Assembly (NCBI RefSeq): GCF_040183065.1
Contig: NW_027185501.1
Location: forward strand, 1,576,001 to 1,640,000
Origin: Periplaneta americana
Lineage: Eukaryota > Arthropoda > Insecta > Blattodea > Blattidae
DNA: 64,000 nt
Direction: 5' to 3'
Positions 34,262 to 45,400 of this stretch are shown in pieces (position 1 is the first letter of the stretch; each line of letters begins with the position of its first letter). The notes under the pieces were generated by a model that saw nothing but the letters and a program-made list of their open reading frames with translations, was not told the DNA's origin and ran no database searches. Made by a program: the position numbers and the translations under genes.

Positions 34262-36615
34262 AAGTTATGGAATGACACACAACCAAATAGATCACATCTT
34301 GATAGATAAACGAAAACATACTAGTACAGTAGACATTCGAACTTTCAGGGGGGCAGACTGTAATTCTGACCATTACTTGGTAATTGGAGGATTAAGAAAA
34401 AGACTATCAGTAGCCAAGCGAGTAGAGCAACAAGCTAATATTAGCAGACTCAATATTCTGAAATTAAAGGACGAGGAAAGTAAGCAACATTATCAGGTCG
34501 AAATTTCAAATAGGTTTGCCGTATTAGCAACGTCTGACGGAGATGAGGAAGAGTTAGATGTCAATAACGTGTGGGAGAATATCCGAGATAATATCAAAAT
34601 TGCAGCTGAGCAGAGCATAGGTTATCATGAAACTAAAAAAAGGAAACCATGTTTTGATGAAGATTGTTCCATTGTAGTAGATAGAAGGAAACTGACAAAA
34701 TTGAAATTCTTACAGGACCCAATTGAGGAGAATAGAGATAATTATTTCAATGAAAGACAGGAAGCAAGTCGTACACTTAGGAATAAAAAGAGAGATTACT
34801 TGAAGGAAAAACTGAATGAGGTAGACACAGATAGTAAGAATAAAAACATTCGGGATTTATATAAGGGTGTAAAGGAATTTAAGAACGGATATCAGACAAG
34901 AGTAAACGTGATCAAGGATGAGAATGGTGACTTGCTTGCAGACAGTCCTGAATAGATGGAAAAACTATTTTGGACAGTTACCAAATATACATAGGCCAAA
35001 TAGAAATGATCGGGACGAAATTCAGATACAAACTGCTGAGCCATTTATACCGGAACCCACACTTTCTGAAGTCGAAATTGCGATAGAAAATCTGAAAAAG
35101 TACAAGTCTCCAGGTATTGATCAAATTCCAGCAGAATTACTACAAGAGGGTGGAAGTGCATTATCTAGCGAAATTTATAAGCTTGTACTTGCAATTTGGG
35201 AAAAGGAAATTGTACCAGACCAATGGAAGGAGTGCATAATCGTACCTATTTTTAAGAAGGGGGACAAGACTAACTGTATTAACTTTCGAGGAATATCACT
35301 TTTGTTAACATCCTACAAAATTTTGTCGAATATCCTTTTGAGAAGATTAACTCTATATGTAGATGAAATTATTGGGGCTCATCAATGTGGTTTTAGGTTT
35401 AATAGATCGACTATTGATCAGATTTTTTGTATTCAACAGATATTGGAGAAAAAATGGGAGTTTAAGGATACAGCATACCAGTTATTCATAGATTTCAAAA
35501 AGGCATATGACTCAGTTAAGAGAGAAGTTTTATATAATATTCTTATTGACTTTGGTATTCCCAAGAAACTAGTTCGATTAATTAAAATGTGTCTTAGTGA
35601 AACTTACAGCAGAGTCCGTATAGGCCAGTTTCTATCTGATGCTTTTCCAATTCACTACGGGCTAAACAAAGGAGATACACTATCACCTTTACTTTTTAAC
35701 TTTGCTCTAGAATATGCCATTAGGAAAGTTCAGGATAACACAGAGGGTTTGGAATTGAACGGGTTACATCAGCTTCTTGTCTATGTGGATGACGTGAATA
35801 TGTTAGGAGAAAATTCACAAACGATTAGGGAAAACCTGGACATTCTACTTGAAGCAAGTAAAGAGATAGGTTTGAAAGTAAATTCCGAAAAGACTACCTA
35901 TATGATTATGTTTCATGATCAGAATATTGTACGAAATGGAACTATAAAAATTGGAGATATATGCTTCGAAGAGGTGGAAAAATTCAAATATCTTGGAGCA
36001 ACAGTAACAAATATAAATTACACTTGGGAGGAAATTAAACGCAGAATAAATATGGGAAATGCATGTTACTATTCGGGGGAAGCTTATGTCATCTAGTCTG
36101 CTGTCAAAATATGTGAAAGTTAGAATTTATAAAACAGTTATATTACTGGTTGTTCTGTATGGATGTGAAACTTGGATTCTCACTTTGAGGGAGGAACAGA
36201 GATGAAGGGTGTTTGAGAATAAGGTTCTTAGGAAAATATTTGGGGCTAAGAGGGATGAAGTTACAGGAGAATGGAGAAAGTTACACAACACAGAACTTCA
36301 CGCATTGTATTCTTCACCTGACATTATTAGGAACATTAAATCCAGACGTCTGAGATGGGCAGGGCATGTAGCACATATGGGCGAATCCAGAAATGCATAT
36401 AGAGTGTTAGTTGGGAGCTGGAGGGAAAAAGACCTTTGGGGAGGCCGAAACGTAGATGGGAGGATAATATTAAAATAGATTTGAGGGAGGTGGGATATGA
36501 TGGTAGGGACTGGATTAATCTTGCTCAGGATAGGGACCTATGGTGGGCTTATGTGAGGGCGGCAATGAACCTCCTGGTTCCTTAAAAGCCATAAGTAAGT
36601 AAGTAAGTAAGTTAT
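34262..36615 (+). mobile_element. RTE-type LINE, 5'-truncated, with (AAGT)n tail
   Basis: The body is about 34269-36608, flanked by AAGTTAT at 34262-34268 and 36609-36615. The right copy overlaps the AAGT tail, so the match is weaker evidence than it looks. It starts inside the endonuclease (QIDHILIDKR, RGADCNSDHYLV), runs through a single-frame reverse transcriptase and ends LVP* with AAAAGCCATAAGTAAGTAAG. RTE elements have one ORF, short 3' ends and simple-repeat tails, all seen here. Confidence 0.88.
34272..36478 (+). pseudogene. RTE LINE ORF: endonuclease end and reverse transcriptase
   Basis: Residues seen in order: HNQIDHILIDKRKH and GADCNSDHYLVIGG (endonuclease end, catalytic SDH), a charged linker, a frame change near 34930, [80 protein letters not shown], the catalytic box [12 protein letters not shown] (V replaces the usual A in YADD), [10 protein letters not shown], a break near 36096, then LRKIFGAKRDE and RRLRWAGHVAHM. 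It is broken in at least three places. Confidence 0.88.
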
Positions 36616-36976
36616 CTACACCAATCAATTATTTCCGTTTTTACCCATTTCCTAATTGGTATGTTTTCAAGTCAACAGACGTCCTGTATGATTTTTTCAT
36701 ATTCCAAACTATCTTCCCTCTGAAAATTAGACCATTTTCTCACTTTTTTCGTAAAAAAAAATCCTTCAGTGTCACGTAAAGGTCGCGCCAGGGATTTTGG
36801 CAGATGGATTTTCTTAATGTGAACTAGAGAGCGAGTTCCTCACAGCTGCAAGATCGGCTGTTATCTCTGTCGCAGTGGAATGGGTAGGACATAAGAGTAA
36901 ACATGCACGCCCGAGTATTTGTGCACTCTGGACAGACACCTCCAAAAACTAAACTAATATTACAGTAGTCTATATG
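36616..36976. other. No gene seen
   Basis: 36770-36965 has a GC-richer patch (CGCGCCAGGGATTTTGGCAG), one end of which resembles in reverse the sequence near 38925. No gene is supported. Confidence 0.4.
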
Positions 36977-37376
36977 TGTTTTTGGTATTCCCAAGAAACT
37001 TGTTCGATTAATTAAAATGTGTCTCAATGAAACTTACAGCAGAGTCCGTATAGGCCAGTTTCTATCTGATGCTTTTCCAATTCACTGCGGGCTAAAGGAA
37101 GGAGATGCACTATCACCTTTACTTTTTAACTTCACTCTAGAATATGCCATTAGGAAAGTTCAGGATAGCAGAGAGGGTTTGGAATTGAACGGGTTACTTC
37201 AGCTTTTTGTCTATGCGGATGACGTGAATATGTTAGGAAAAACTCCACAAACGATTAGGGAAAACACGGAAATTTTACTTGAAGCAAATAAAGCGATAGG
37301 TTTGGTAGTAAATCCGAAAAGACAAAGTATATGATTATGTCTCGTGACCAGAATATTGTACGAAATGGAAATATAA
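36977..37376 (+). mobile_element. Second RTE LINE fragment (RT palm only)
   Basis: [54 protein letters not shown] and GLVVNPKRQ align with 35553-35950 of the preceding LINE, differing at scattered sites. Here the catalytic box is the usual YADD. Both ends are truncated and no target duplication is visible. Confidence 0.88.
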
Positions 37377-39230
37377 TCTGTTATATATATGGAAATATGT
37401 TAATCCTTAGTCAATAGATAAGACTGAGTTTTACAAAATACGAATATTAAGGGATGGAAAATGGGAGGCAGTAATGATCAAATTAATTATACCGATTTAT
37501 TTTTTTTAACCAGCAGACGTGCAGCCTTTAAATTTAAACAAAGATTCATTCATAAAATTGGGTTAGACTATTCATCTCATCTCTCAGAATTGTTTCTAAA
37601 ATGTATAAGGAAAGTAAAAAAATTGAATTTCATGTAGGTTACTCCCTTGAAATAACTTCAGTTGTTTTTTTTTTTTACTTCCGAGAGGAGAGAGAAAGAA
37701 GTCGACGATTTTAAAAATTCACTAAACTATATTTAACTACAGACGTGAAATTTAAAATGAAGGTTACTCTCTACAGTATTGGTTAAACATTCTTAGATTT
37801 TTTAAATACCATATCCTAAGGTACTGATGAAAAGGCAGAAGGGAGTGAGAAATCTCATGTCACCCGATCTCGATGAAAGTCGATATCTGGGGATCTTTGC
37901 GATCACAGAATACGAATAAGGTATTATTTAGTCCGACTTTGTCCCTAAAGTGGTGGAGTGGGACAAAAATGGGTGAAAAATTAAATTAGATATTTTAGGG
38001 ATTTTCGAGACGAAAATTACGAATAATACAAATTGTGCGAATTCAATATGGCAGTTTCAGTACTATGAATTATATTTTAATCGCACATTGGATATCGCAC
38101 AGGTAACACATATACAGTATTTAAGGGGGTATGTAACACCTTTTGATAGCAGGCCTATACATTTAGTAAAATCCAAAGTGTAATTTCTACATATTCTGAA
38201 TGAATGTTGTGCTGGAATTTAATATAGTCATCAGCCAATATCTCTAGATTAATAAACAACTTTTTAGAATCCATAAACTACAGTATTTATTGTGAATGGT
38301 AATTATATTTTTCAATTGGTGCAATTTGTGCAGGGAAAATTGGTTTCTCCGATATTTTGTACGATTTCGAATATTTTAAAATGCTTTCTTCTCTGTTTAT
38401 TCACAATGTGCGTGTGAAGAAATTATTGCCCTTGTAATATCCATTACAATCCTATTTATTATACTCTTATATAAATCTAACTTCCGCAGCATGCAATTTT
38501 ACCCAATTAACCAAATTATATTTTGATTATTAAGAAGAATCGTAATTTTATTAACTTGAATTGTCGCACCACCAGTAGACGATCCCTAGATTATTACTGG
38601 ACAAATCTTGTATATTGATCTGGTAAGGGTAGGATTTTATATATATATGTGCGCAATGCAATGCTTTTTCCTTTTAATTAAGAATTAATTTAATTTAGAA
38701 AATGTAGGAGGCTTATTGTAAAATCATTGCGAATGGAAGTCTTTTACACTTATTAAAGGTATTCTTTGAGTAGGACTGTACCGTGGTGTGTTTCATAATA
38801 AGGATAATTGATATGAGCTGCTGTTATGAAAATATGAACGACTCAGAATGTTATCGCATCTCATTCTCGCAGCTTACACAAACAATATTGGCTCGCCTAC
38901 TGGAAATGTCATCGAGGTCATCTGCCAAAATCGGTGCCTCCGACTATACTATAGAAAACCCGAATTTTTTTCCCCGCAATTTCCATCATTCATTGTTTAT
39001 ATAAGAAAATGTAGCCTTTAAAATAGGCTATTACTAACTGCAAGGAGTTATAGAAAGTAAATTGGCTGCTATGGACAAACGATTTATGAACAGTATTGCT
39101 GGTAAGGATTTTCTGTCAAACCTTGTTGAACGAAGTACAACAGGAGCTCGAAGACGAACACGCGTGATAAAACAGTTATGCATTCTATCTTAAAGTTTTG
39201 GAATGTGTAAGGAAGAAAGCTAACATTTTC
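37377..39230. other. No gene seen; upstream of POLR1A
   Basis: AT-rich sequence with short TA runs (38640). ATGGACAAACGATTTATG at 39072 ends in a good donor (GCTG|GTAAGG), but its phase does not fit the next exon, so I do not call it exon 1. Promoter and first exon of POLR1A should lie here or further left, or the copy's 5' end is not intact. Confidence 0.4.
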
Positions 39231-39252
39231 ATTGCAGATTTAACACAATGCA

Positions 39253-39409
39253 AGATCAATCGGTGAAACATCTTATGTATCAGGACTAACATTTTCTTTC
39301 TTCACACCAGAAGAAATTGAGAAACTGAGTGTGTTGAAGATAACAACGCCATTGTCATACAATTCTATTGATCACCCATTGAAGTGTGGGCTTTATGATC
39401 CTGCACTGG
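39253..39409 (+). CDS. POLR1A: POLR1A exon A (clamp entry)
   Basis: Encodes SIGETSYVSGLTFSFFTPEE, then IEKLSVLKITTPLSYNS, then GLYDPALG. Human RPA194 has FGMYSAEELKKLSVKSIT and GLYDLALG at the same place. The 5' border is uncertain: the frame is closed by TAA at about 39240, so the acceptor must lie between there and 39262, and AATGCAAG|ATCAATC at 39253 is the best candidate. The donor is CTGG|GTAAGT, phase 1. Confidence 0.85.
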
Positions 39410-42400
39410 GTAAGTATGCCCATTAGACTGTTAGGTATGAAACACAGTAAAAGCATGAAATGTGTGTAACTTACAGCCCATCAGATTGAGTCGTCTGCAA
39501 TTTGTAGAGATTTATATTCAAGGGTGCGGTGTAATTACATATTCCAATATAGTACTGGGGCCAGCCCATCGCCTTGTTTTAATTTAATCCTTGGTTCACT
39601 TGAAAAATAAAGTTCCATATTCTCCTTGAATATTCACACATGAGACAGTTTCTGTCATTGTTTCATTTAGCTTGACTTTTCAGGAATTTGAAATTGTTGT
39701 AAGATTTTATTAATCTGGGTTCTGTTAATTGAGTCATAAGCTTTGTTGGAAGTGCACGAAAATCTGAAATAGATCCATACATCCTTCTCAGAATTTTTCC
39801 ATTATCAATTTCACTGTGTATAGTTGATTGATTGTTGACCTATTTTTCTTAAATCCTGCTTGTTATTCCCCTATGATCGTCTTAGCATATGATTCGAGTC
39901 TCATTCTCAGGATGCTCGTAAAAACTTTAGGAACAGGGATGTACCCCTATAGTTGCCACAATTGAGCATATCGCTTTTTGGTAGATTGGACGCATTATTT
40001 CTCCCAGTCTGTGGTAATTTGTTCTATGTTTCATATTTTAACTACCAAACTATGCAAAATATTCAGGAGGTCTGTTCCTCCATATTTCTGAGGGAATTTC
40101 ATCATATCCTGAAGCTTTATTATTTTTTAGTGCTGATAACTACTTTCTGTAATTCTTCTGTAGTAGGCCTAGGTAGTTTCTCTGGATTTTCTACATTTCC
40201 TTCTTCTATCTCAATACTATGTGTTATTAGAGGGGCTGCTAAGACACATTCCAGACTAGTATAATTCATAAGCTTTTGAAGTATTCGATCCTTCTGTTTT
40301 TGATTTTTTCTTTGTCACCTATCAAATTACTTTCCTTTACTTTTGCAAAGATTTGTACGTGTTTTAAATTCTTCCTTCGTCATTTTGATTTCTTTAGAGG
40401 CTAGTAGGCCTATGTGTTTCTTATTTTAAGATTCTCATTAATTTTTTGTTGTAAGTTACTCAAAAAGCTGTTAAAATCTACACAGGTACATTACTTCCGT
40501 CCTGTATATTTTTGTATAATTTTGTTTACTTGTTCCAAATTTCAAAGCAACAATTGAATACCCCCCCCCCCCCTGAATAAGGTTATATGGCTCATTTTTT
40601 CCCTTATTCCGGTGTGGGGTTATTCAATTATGATATATGATCTGTGGAACACAATACAATTGCTTAAAATTGAAAATAAGAACTGTATTCCACTTTTCTT
40701 GGCAACTCAGTGCATATTCAGATGCAATTTTAGGGGATCCAGTTTCAATACGTAGTGAAGAAGTGAAGATTTAAATTTTTTCCATAGGGACCGGATGTGT
40801 TTTGTTTTTATCTTGGTTGCAATATGTGGAAGAGTGTAATATATAATACAATAAAATTCACTTGTATTCGTTTTCTAGACTTAATAAAATATTCTCAGAT
40901 CTTATAGATAGTCTAGTAGTGGGGTTGCCACTTAACAAGCATTATTAACATAAGAAATGCATTTTTTTTTATGTTGCAGGGCCTGTAAGTGATAGCAGCG
41001 ATCCGTGCATGACTTGTTCGAACAATGTGTACAAATGTCCTGGTCACATTGGACATATAGAACTACCTCTTCCAGTAATTAATTCATTGTTTCATAAAGT
41101 AATCTACAATATTCTCAAGTTGGCATGCTTGAATTGCCATAACTTCCGAATTAAAGGTGAGTAATGGACTTGGAGTCTTGTCTTCTTTCTTAGTAATCTC
41201 GAATTCAGACATTATTCTCTAGGAGGGGAGAATGAGTAAATCCGCGGAGGAAAGGGAGAAAATTGACTATGCTTTATAAAGCAAAATATATCTAATGGCT
41301 CTATTAAAAAATTTACATAAACTCAGAACAACAACACTTTCACCAGTGTTTTAAATGTACACGTACAACATGCTGTTAAAACCATACATATAAATTAATC
41401 ATTCAACAGTAAGTTAACATGGGTGCACCCATTTGAAATATATTTCTGAAAAAGCTCGTAAAAGATTCTCCCTTCTGAAAAGACTAGCAGGAAAGAAATG
41501 AGGATGCTCTAGGAGTACTTTGAACACTACATACAAAATGTTTATAAAGCCAGTGCTGATGTACTGTGGAGAAATTTTAATTACTTCACCTTTCATAAAC
41601 GAAATAGAATATGTTCAAAAGCAAGCTTTCAGGCTCATTACTGGGGGAATCAAAACAACTCCAATAGATTCTATGAGATTCCTCACTAATATTAACAGCA
41701 TCAAAATGACAATAGAAGAAAAACCACTGATTCAATATGAAAAATTTAATCAGATTACCATAAAACAATTGGCATTCATAGAGTCCTCTCTGTAGATTAA
41801 AAACTCAAAGTTTCATATCCATGATTCAAGAATTAAAACAGAAAATCAACATCCCGAATTTAAAAGAAAACTTACAAATTAAACCAAATCCTTTAACTCT
41901 ATTAAATATAGAGTATAATCTAAATTTAACAGAAGAAGTGCTGAAATCAGAAGTAAACACTGAAATAATGAAATAATTGTCTTTACAGACAATTAATATT
42001 AGGTACCCTCCACAAAACTGGCTTCATTTATACATCGATGGATCCCTGATCTCCAGGGAACAAAGTGCAGGTGCAGGTGTTACGTGCTGTCTCTTCTCAC
42101 TTTATAGATCTCTTGGGTATGGAGCAACAAGTTTTGATGGAGAAACATTGCAATAAGTGAAAGTCTCAGGAATCTTCTATGCCACATCAATAAATTAAAA
42201 ATTGCAGTTACATTGTCAGACTCCAAAGCAGCTATTCTATCAATAGTCTCTAGACACACATCTTAATTTCAAACAGCAATTGAATTCTTTTCTGTAGTTT
42301 TTGAAGTTGTTGGATCATTTTGTGACATTCTTTAATTTGGATTGACATCATTTTATATGAATTTATTGCATATAATGCTGCTTTAGAATCAGAGAGAATG

Positions 42401-45400
42401 ACAGCATTTTGAAATTTATCTATTCTGTACAGTAGGTGTTGGAGTGACATATGAATAGCCATTATTTCCGCATTAAAATTTGTTGTATGATATCCTGCTG
42501 GTTGATAAAATGAGACTAACGCACACGTAATTCCTGATCCTGAGTTGTTATCAATAGTAGACCCATCTGTGTAGATATGTAACCATTCTTCTGGTGGGCA
42601 TCTATTGTTCACAGCTTCTAATGCTAGCACTTTTAGTACAGGTTTGGAAGTTTCAGATTTTGTAACTGGTTCTTCTAAATCTAGTTGAATGTTAATTGGT
42701 TCGAAGGTTAGAGGGTTTTCTCTGCTTAAATGTTTTCTTTAGATTTAGGGAGATTCAATTCTGTTTTTATTTCCGTGACTTTGGACAGGAAACTTGTTTG
42801 TGTTTTCAACTTGGTTGGTTGTAACAGTCTTTTTTCCCATTTTGTTGTTGTTAACCGCAGCATTTTTTCATAATGTGTTAGTGCCTGCTCCTCTAGAGTG
42901 AGATATATTGGAGGGTTCTGGATTAGGGCTTGCATTGCCGTGATTGGGGTTGATTTTGCTGCACCAGTTATTAATCGCAGGGCCTGATTTTGGCATACTT
43001 CTAGTCGATTCAGGTTGAAATTATTTGCTGTAATTAATACCTCCGCATTGTAGAGAAGTATTGGCTTGATGAATGTTTTGTACGTAATGTTCAAAGTCTG
43101 CTGATTACTACCCCACTTTGCTCCAGCTAATCTCTTTAAAATTGGAAGTCTTTTTGTTGATTTGTTTACTACTGCTTCAATATGATTTCTCCAAGATAAT
43201 TTTGCAATGGATACGTGCACATTGTGGAAATGCTGGATATGAAACTGCTGACTTTCTTGCCAAAAAAGAATCCAATTTAATTCAGAATACAAATACAAGC
43301 CTATCTTTTATATCCATCAAAAGACTAATTAAAAATAAATATAAAATCAAGCAAAACCAAGCACTATGTACCAAAGCCAAAGATAAAAAATGGAGCATTT
43401 TAATAAAAAAAAACAGAAATTATTCCAGAAGTCCCACGTAAATCTGCAGTAGCAAAATTCAGACTGCTTACAGAACACGATTATTTGGCCAAACACTTGA
43501 ATAGAATAGGAATTTACACAAATCCAAATTGCCCTCTATGCAACAAAGAAGAAGCTATGACTGAAGATCATCTACAAACCTGTGAAGTTCTACCTGATGG
43601 ATCCACCACAGAGAAATATTGGAGAGCAAGAACGCTAATGGCTTTGTTGCCAAAGCCCGGCATTAGATAACAACAACAACAACAACATAATTTGAAACAG
43701 CAGGAATAACTAAAATGCTCTCTCATTTAATATCACTCAATAAAAGAATTGTATTCCAGTGGATACCATTCCAATTTGGAATCCTGGGAAGCGAGAATGT
43801 GGATGCTTTAGCAAAGGAGGGCAGCACTGCTACTTATAGATCTGTTACTAAATCTATGTATTACTCAGTGAAAAGATTTATTAAATCTACATATTTAGTC
43901 CACACCTGTGGAGTAATGGTCAGTGTGTCTGGCTGCGAAACCAGATGGCCCGGGTTCGAATACCAGTCAGGGCAAGTTACCTGGTTGAGGTTTTTTCCGA
44001 GGTTTTCCCTCAACCCAATACGAGCAAATGCTGGGTAACTTTTGGTGGACCCCGGACTCATTTCACTGGCATTATCACCTTCATTTCATTCAGACGCTAA
44101 ATAACCTAGATGTTGATACAGCGTCGTAAAATAACCCAATAAAATAAAATAAATCTACATACTTAGACTTCAACAAACAAAATTTGATAACACAATCTCA
44201 AGGGAAAAAATAGAACTCTCTGCATCATAATCCACAGTTAATTCCCGATTTACCACACAAATCGTCTGTAGCTGTATTTAGATTGGCAACAGGCTGTTTG
44301 GCCAAGCACCTGCATAGATTTGGAATATATCAATCCCCTAACTGCCCATTGTGCAATTCACATCAAGAAATGGATTCGGAACACCTCAAAATCTGTGCTT
44401 CAGTGGCTGACCATGACAATGTCTTTGAAAAATATTGGAGTACAAGAGGGCAAATGACTTTATTGTCAAATGCCTGGCGTTAGAAAACAACAACAACATA
44501 AATTAATCAATCTTGTTTTGAGAGGATAGTAGCAACCTGGAACGTCAGAGGAATACACCACAAAGAAATCGAACTGGAAAGAGAACTAAAAGAAAGAGAA
44601 ATAGACATAGCAGTGATAACAGAAACGAAAAAGAAACAAAAAGGAAGCCAAGACCTAAACAACTATACAATGTTTTATAGTGGGGTTGAAATAACTGAAA
44701 GAGCTCAAGCAGGAGTAGCAATATTAGTAAGCACAAAATTAAGAAACACAATAACAACATATGAATGGGTAAACCAGAGAATAATGAAAATAAGATGCAA
44801 AATACCAAAATGAAATCTTACAATAATAGGAATTTATGCACCAGAAGAGGGTAGAAAACAAGACACAATAGAATTCTACCAGCAACTACAAAAAGTAATA
44901 GATCAAACAAATAAAAATGATTATCTAATCATAGCAGCTGATGTAAATGCCCGTATTGGGAAAACACCAATTACAAATGTAACGGGAAATAATGGAGAAG
45001 AAACGTTAAATAATAATGGGAAAACACTACTAAATTTCGCATGCTTTAATCAATTGAGAATAACTAATAACTACTTCAAACACAAAGAAATTCACAAATA
45101 TACGAGAAGTGAGAGAGGATCATGCTCAATAATAGATTACATTATGGTTAACCAAAAAATGAAAAATCTGGTCAGGGACACAAGAGTCTTTAGAGGAAGC
45201 GACATTCATAGCGATCATTTTCTGCTGATTAGCAAAATAAACATACAAAAGAAATGGTGTAGAAACTGGAAAAAAGAAACAAAAAAGAAAGAAGAGAACA
45301 AACAAGAAATCTATAAAATAAAGTTACTAGAAGAAGAATCGATACAAGACCTATATAAAAGAAGGTTAAGAGACTATACAAATGCAGAAGAGCCAAAAGA

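Larger units (their letters stand above)
41390..44509 (+). mobile_element. Older RNase H-type LINE with 12-bp target duplication, twice interrupted
   Basis: The body is 41402-44497, flanked by ATAAATTAATCA (41390-41401, 44498-44509). It reads RLAGKKWGCSRSTLNTTYK-like (two frames), FIKPVLMYCGEILITSPF, FRLITGGIKTTPIDSM, then RNase H (LYIDGSLIS, VTLSDSKAAILSIVS). A younger LINE (42279-43687) follows, then IVFQWIPFQFGILGSENVDA, a SINE (43899-44150), and the C-terminal zinc-like NCPLCNSHQEMDSEHLKIC ending EKYWSTRGQMTLLSNAW. The tail is (CAA)n. It is 5'-truncated and full of stops. Domain order RT, RNase H, CCHC fits the I group. Confidence 0.9.

Noticed and set aside
36780-38940. Inverted similarity around ATTTTGGCAGATG as ends of a 2.1-kb element
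   Set aside because: Only about 13 consecutive bases match, there is no target duplication, and an RTE fragment lies between.
39072-39195. ATGGACAAACGATTTATG as POLR1A exon 1
   Set aside because: The donor is good, but its phase does not join to exon A at any AG that avoids the upstream TAA, and the residues do not resemble the POLR1A N-terminus.
42726-43298. 190-codon frame as an independent gene
   Set aside because: It is the inverted 5' part of the twin-primed LINE; its first residues come from reading through the inversion junction.
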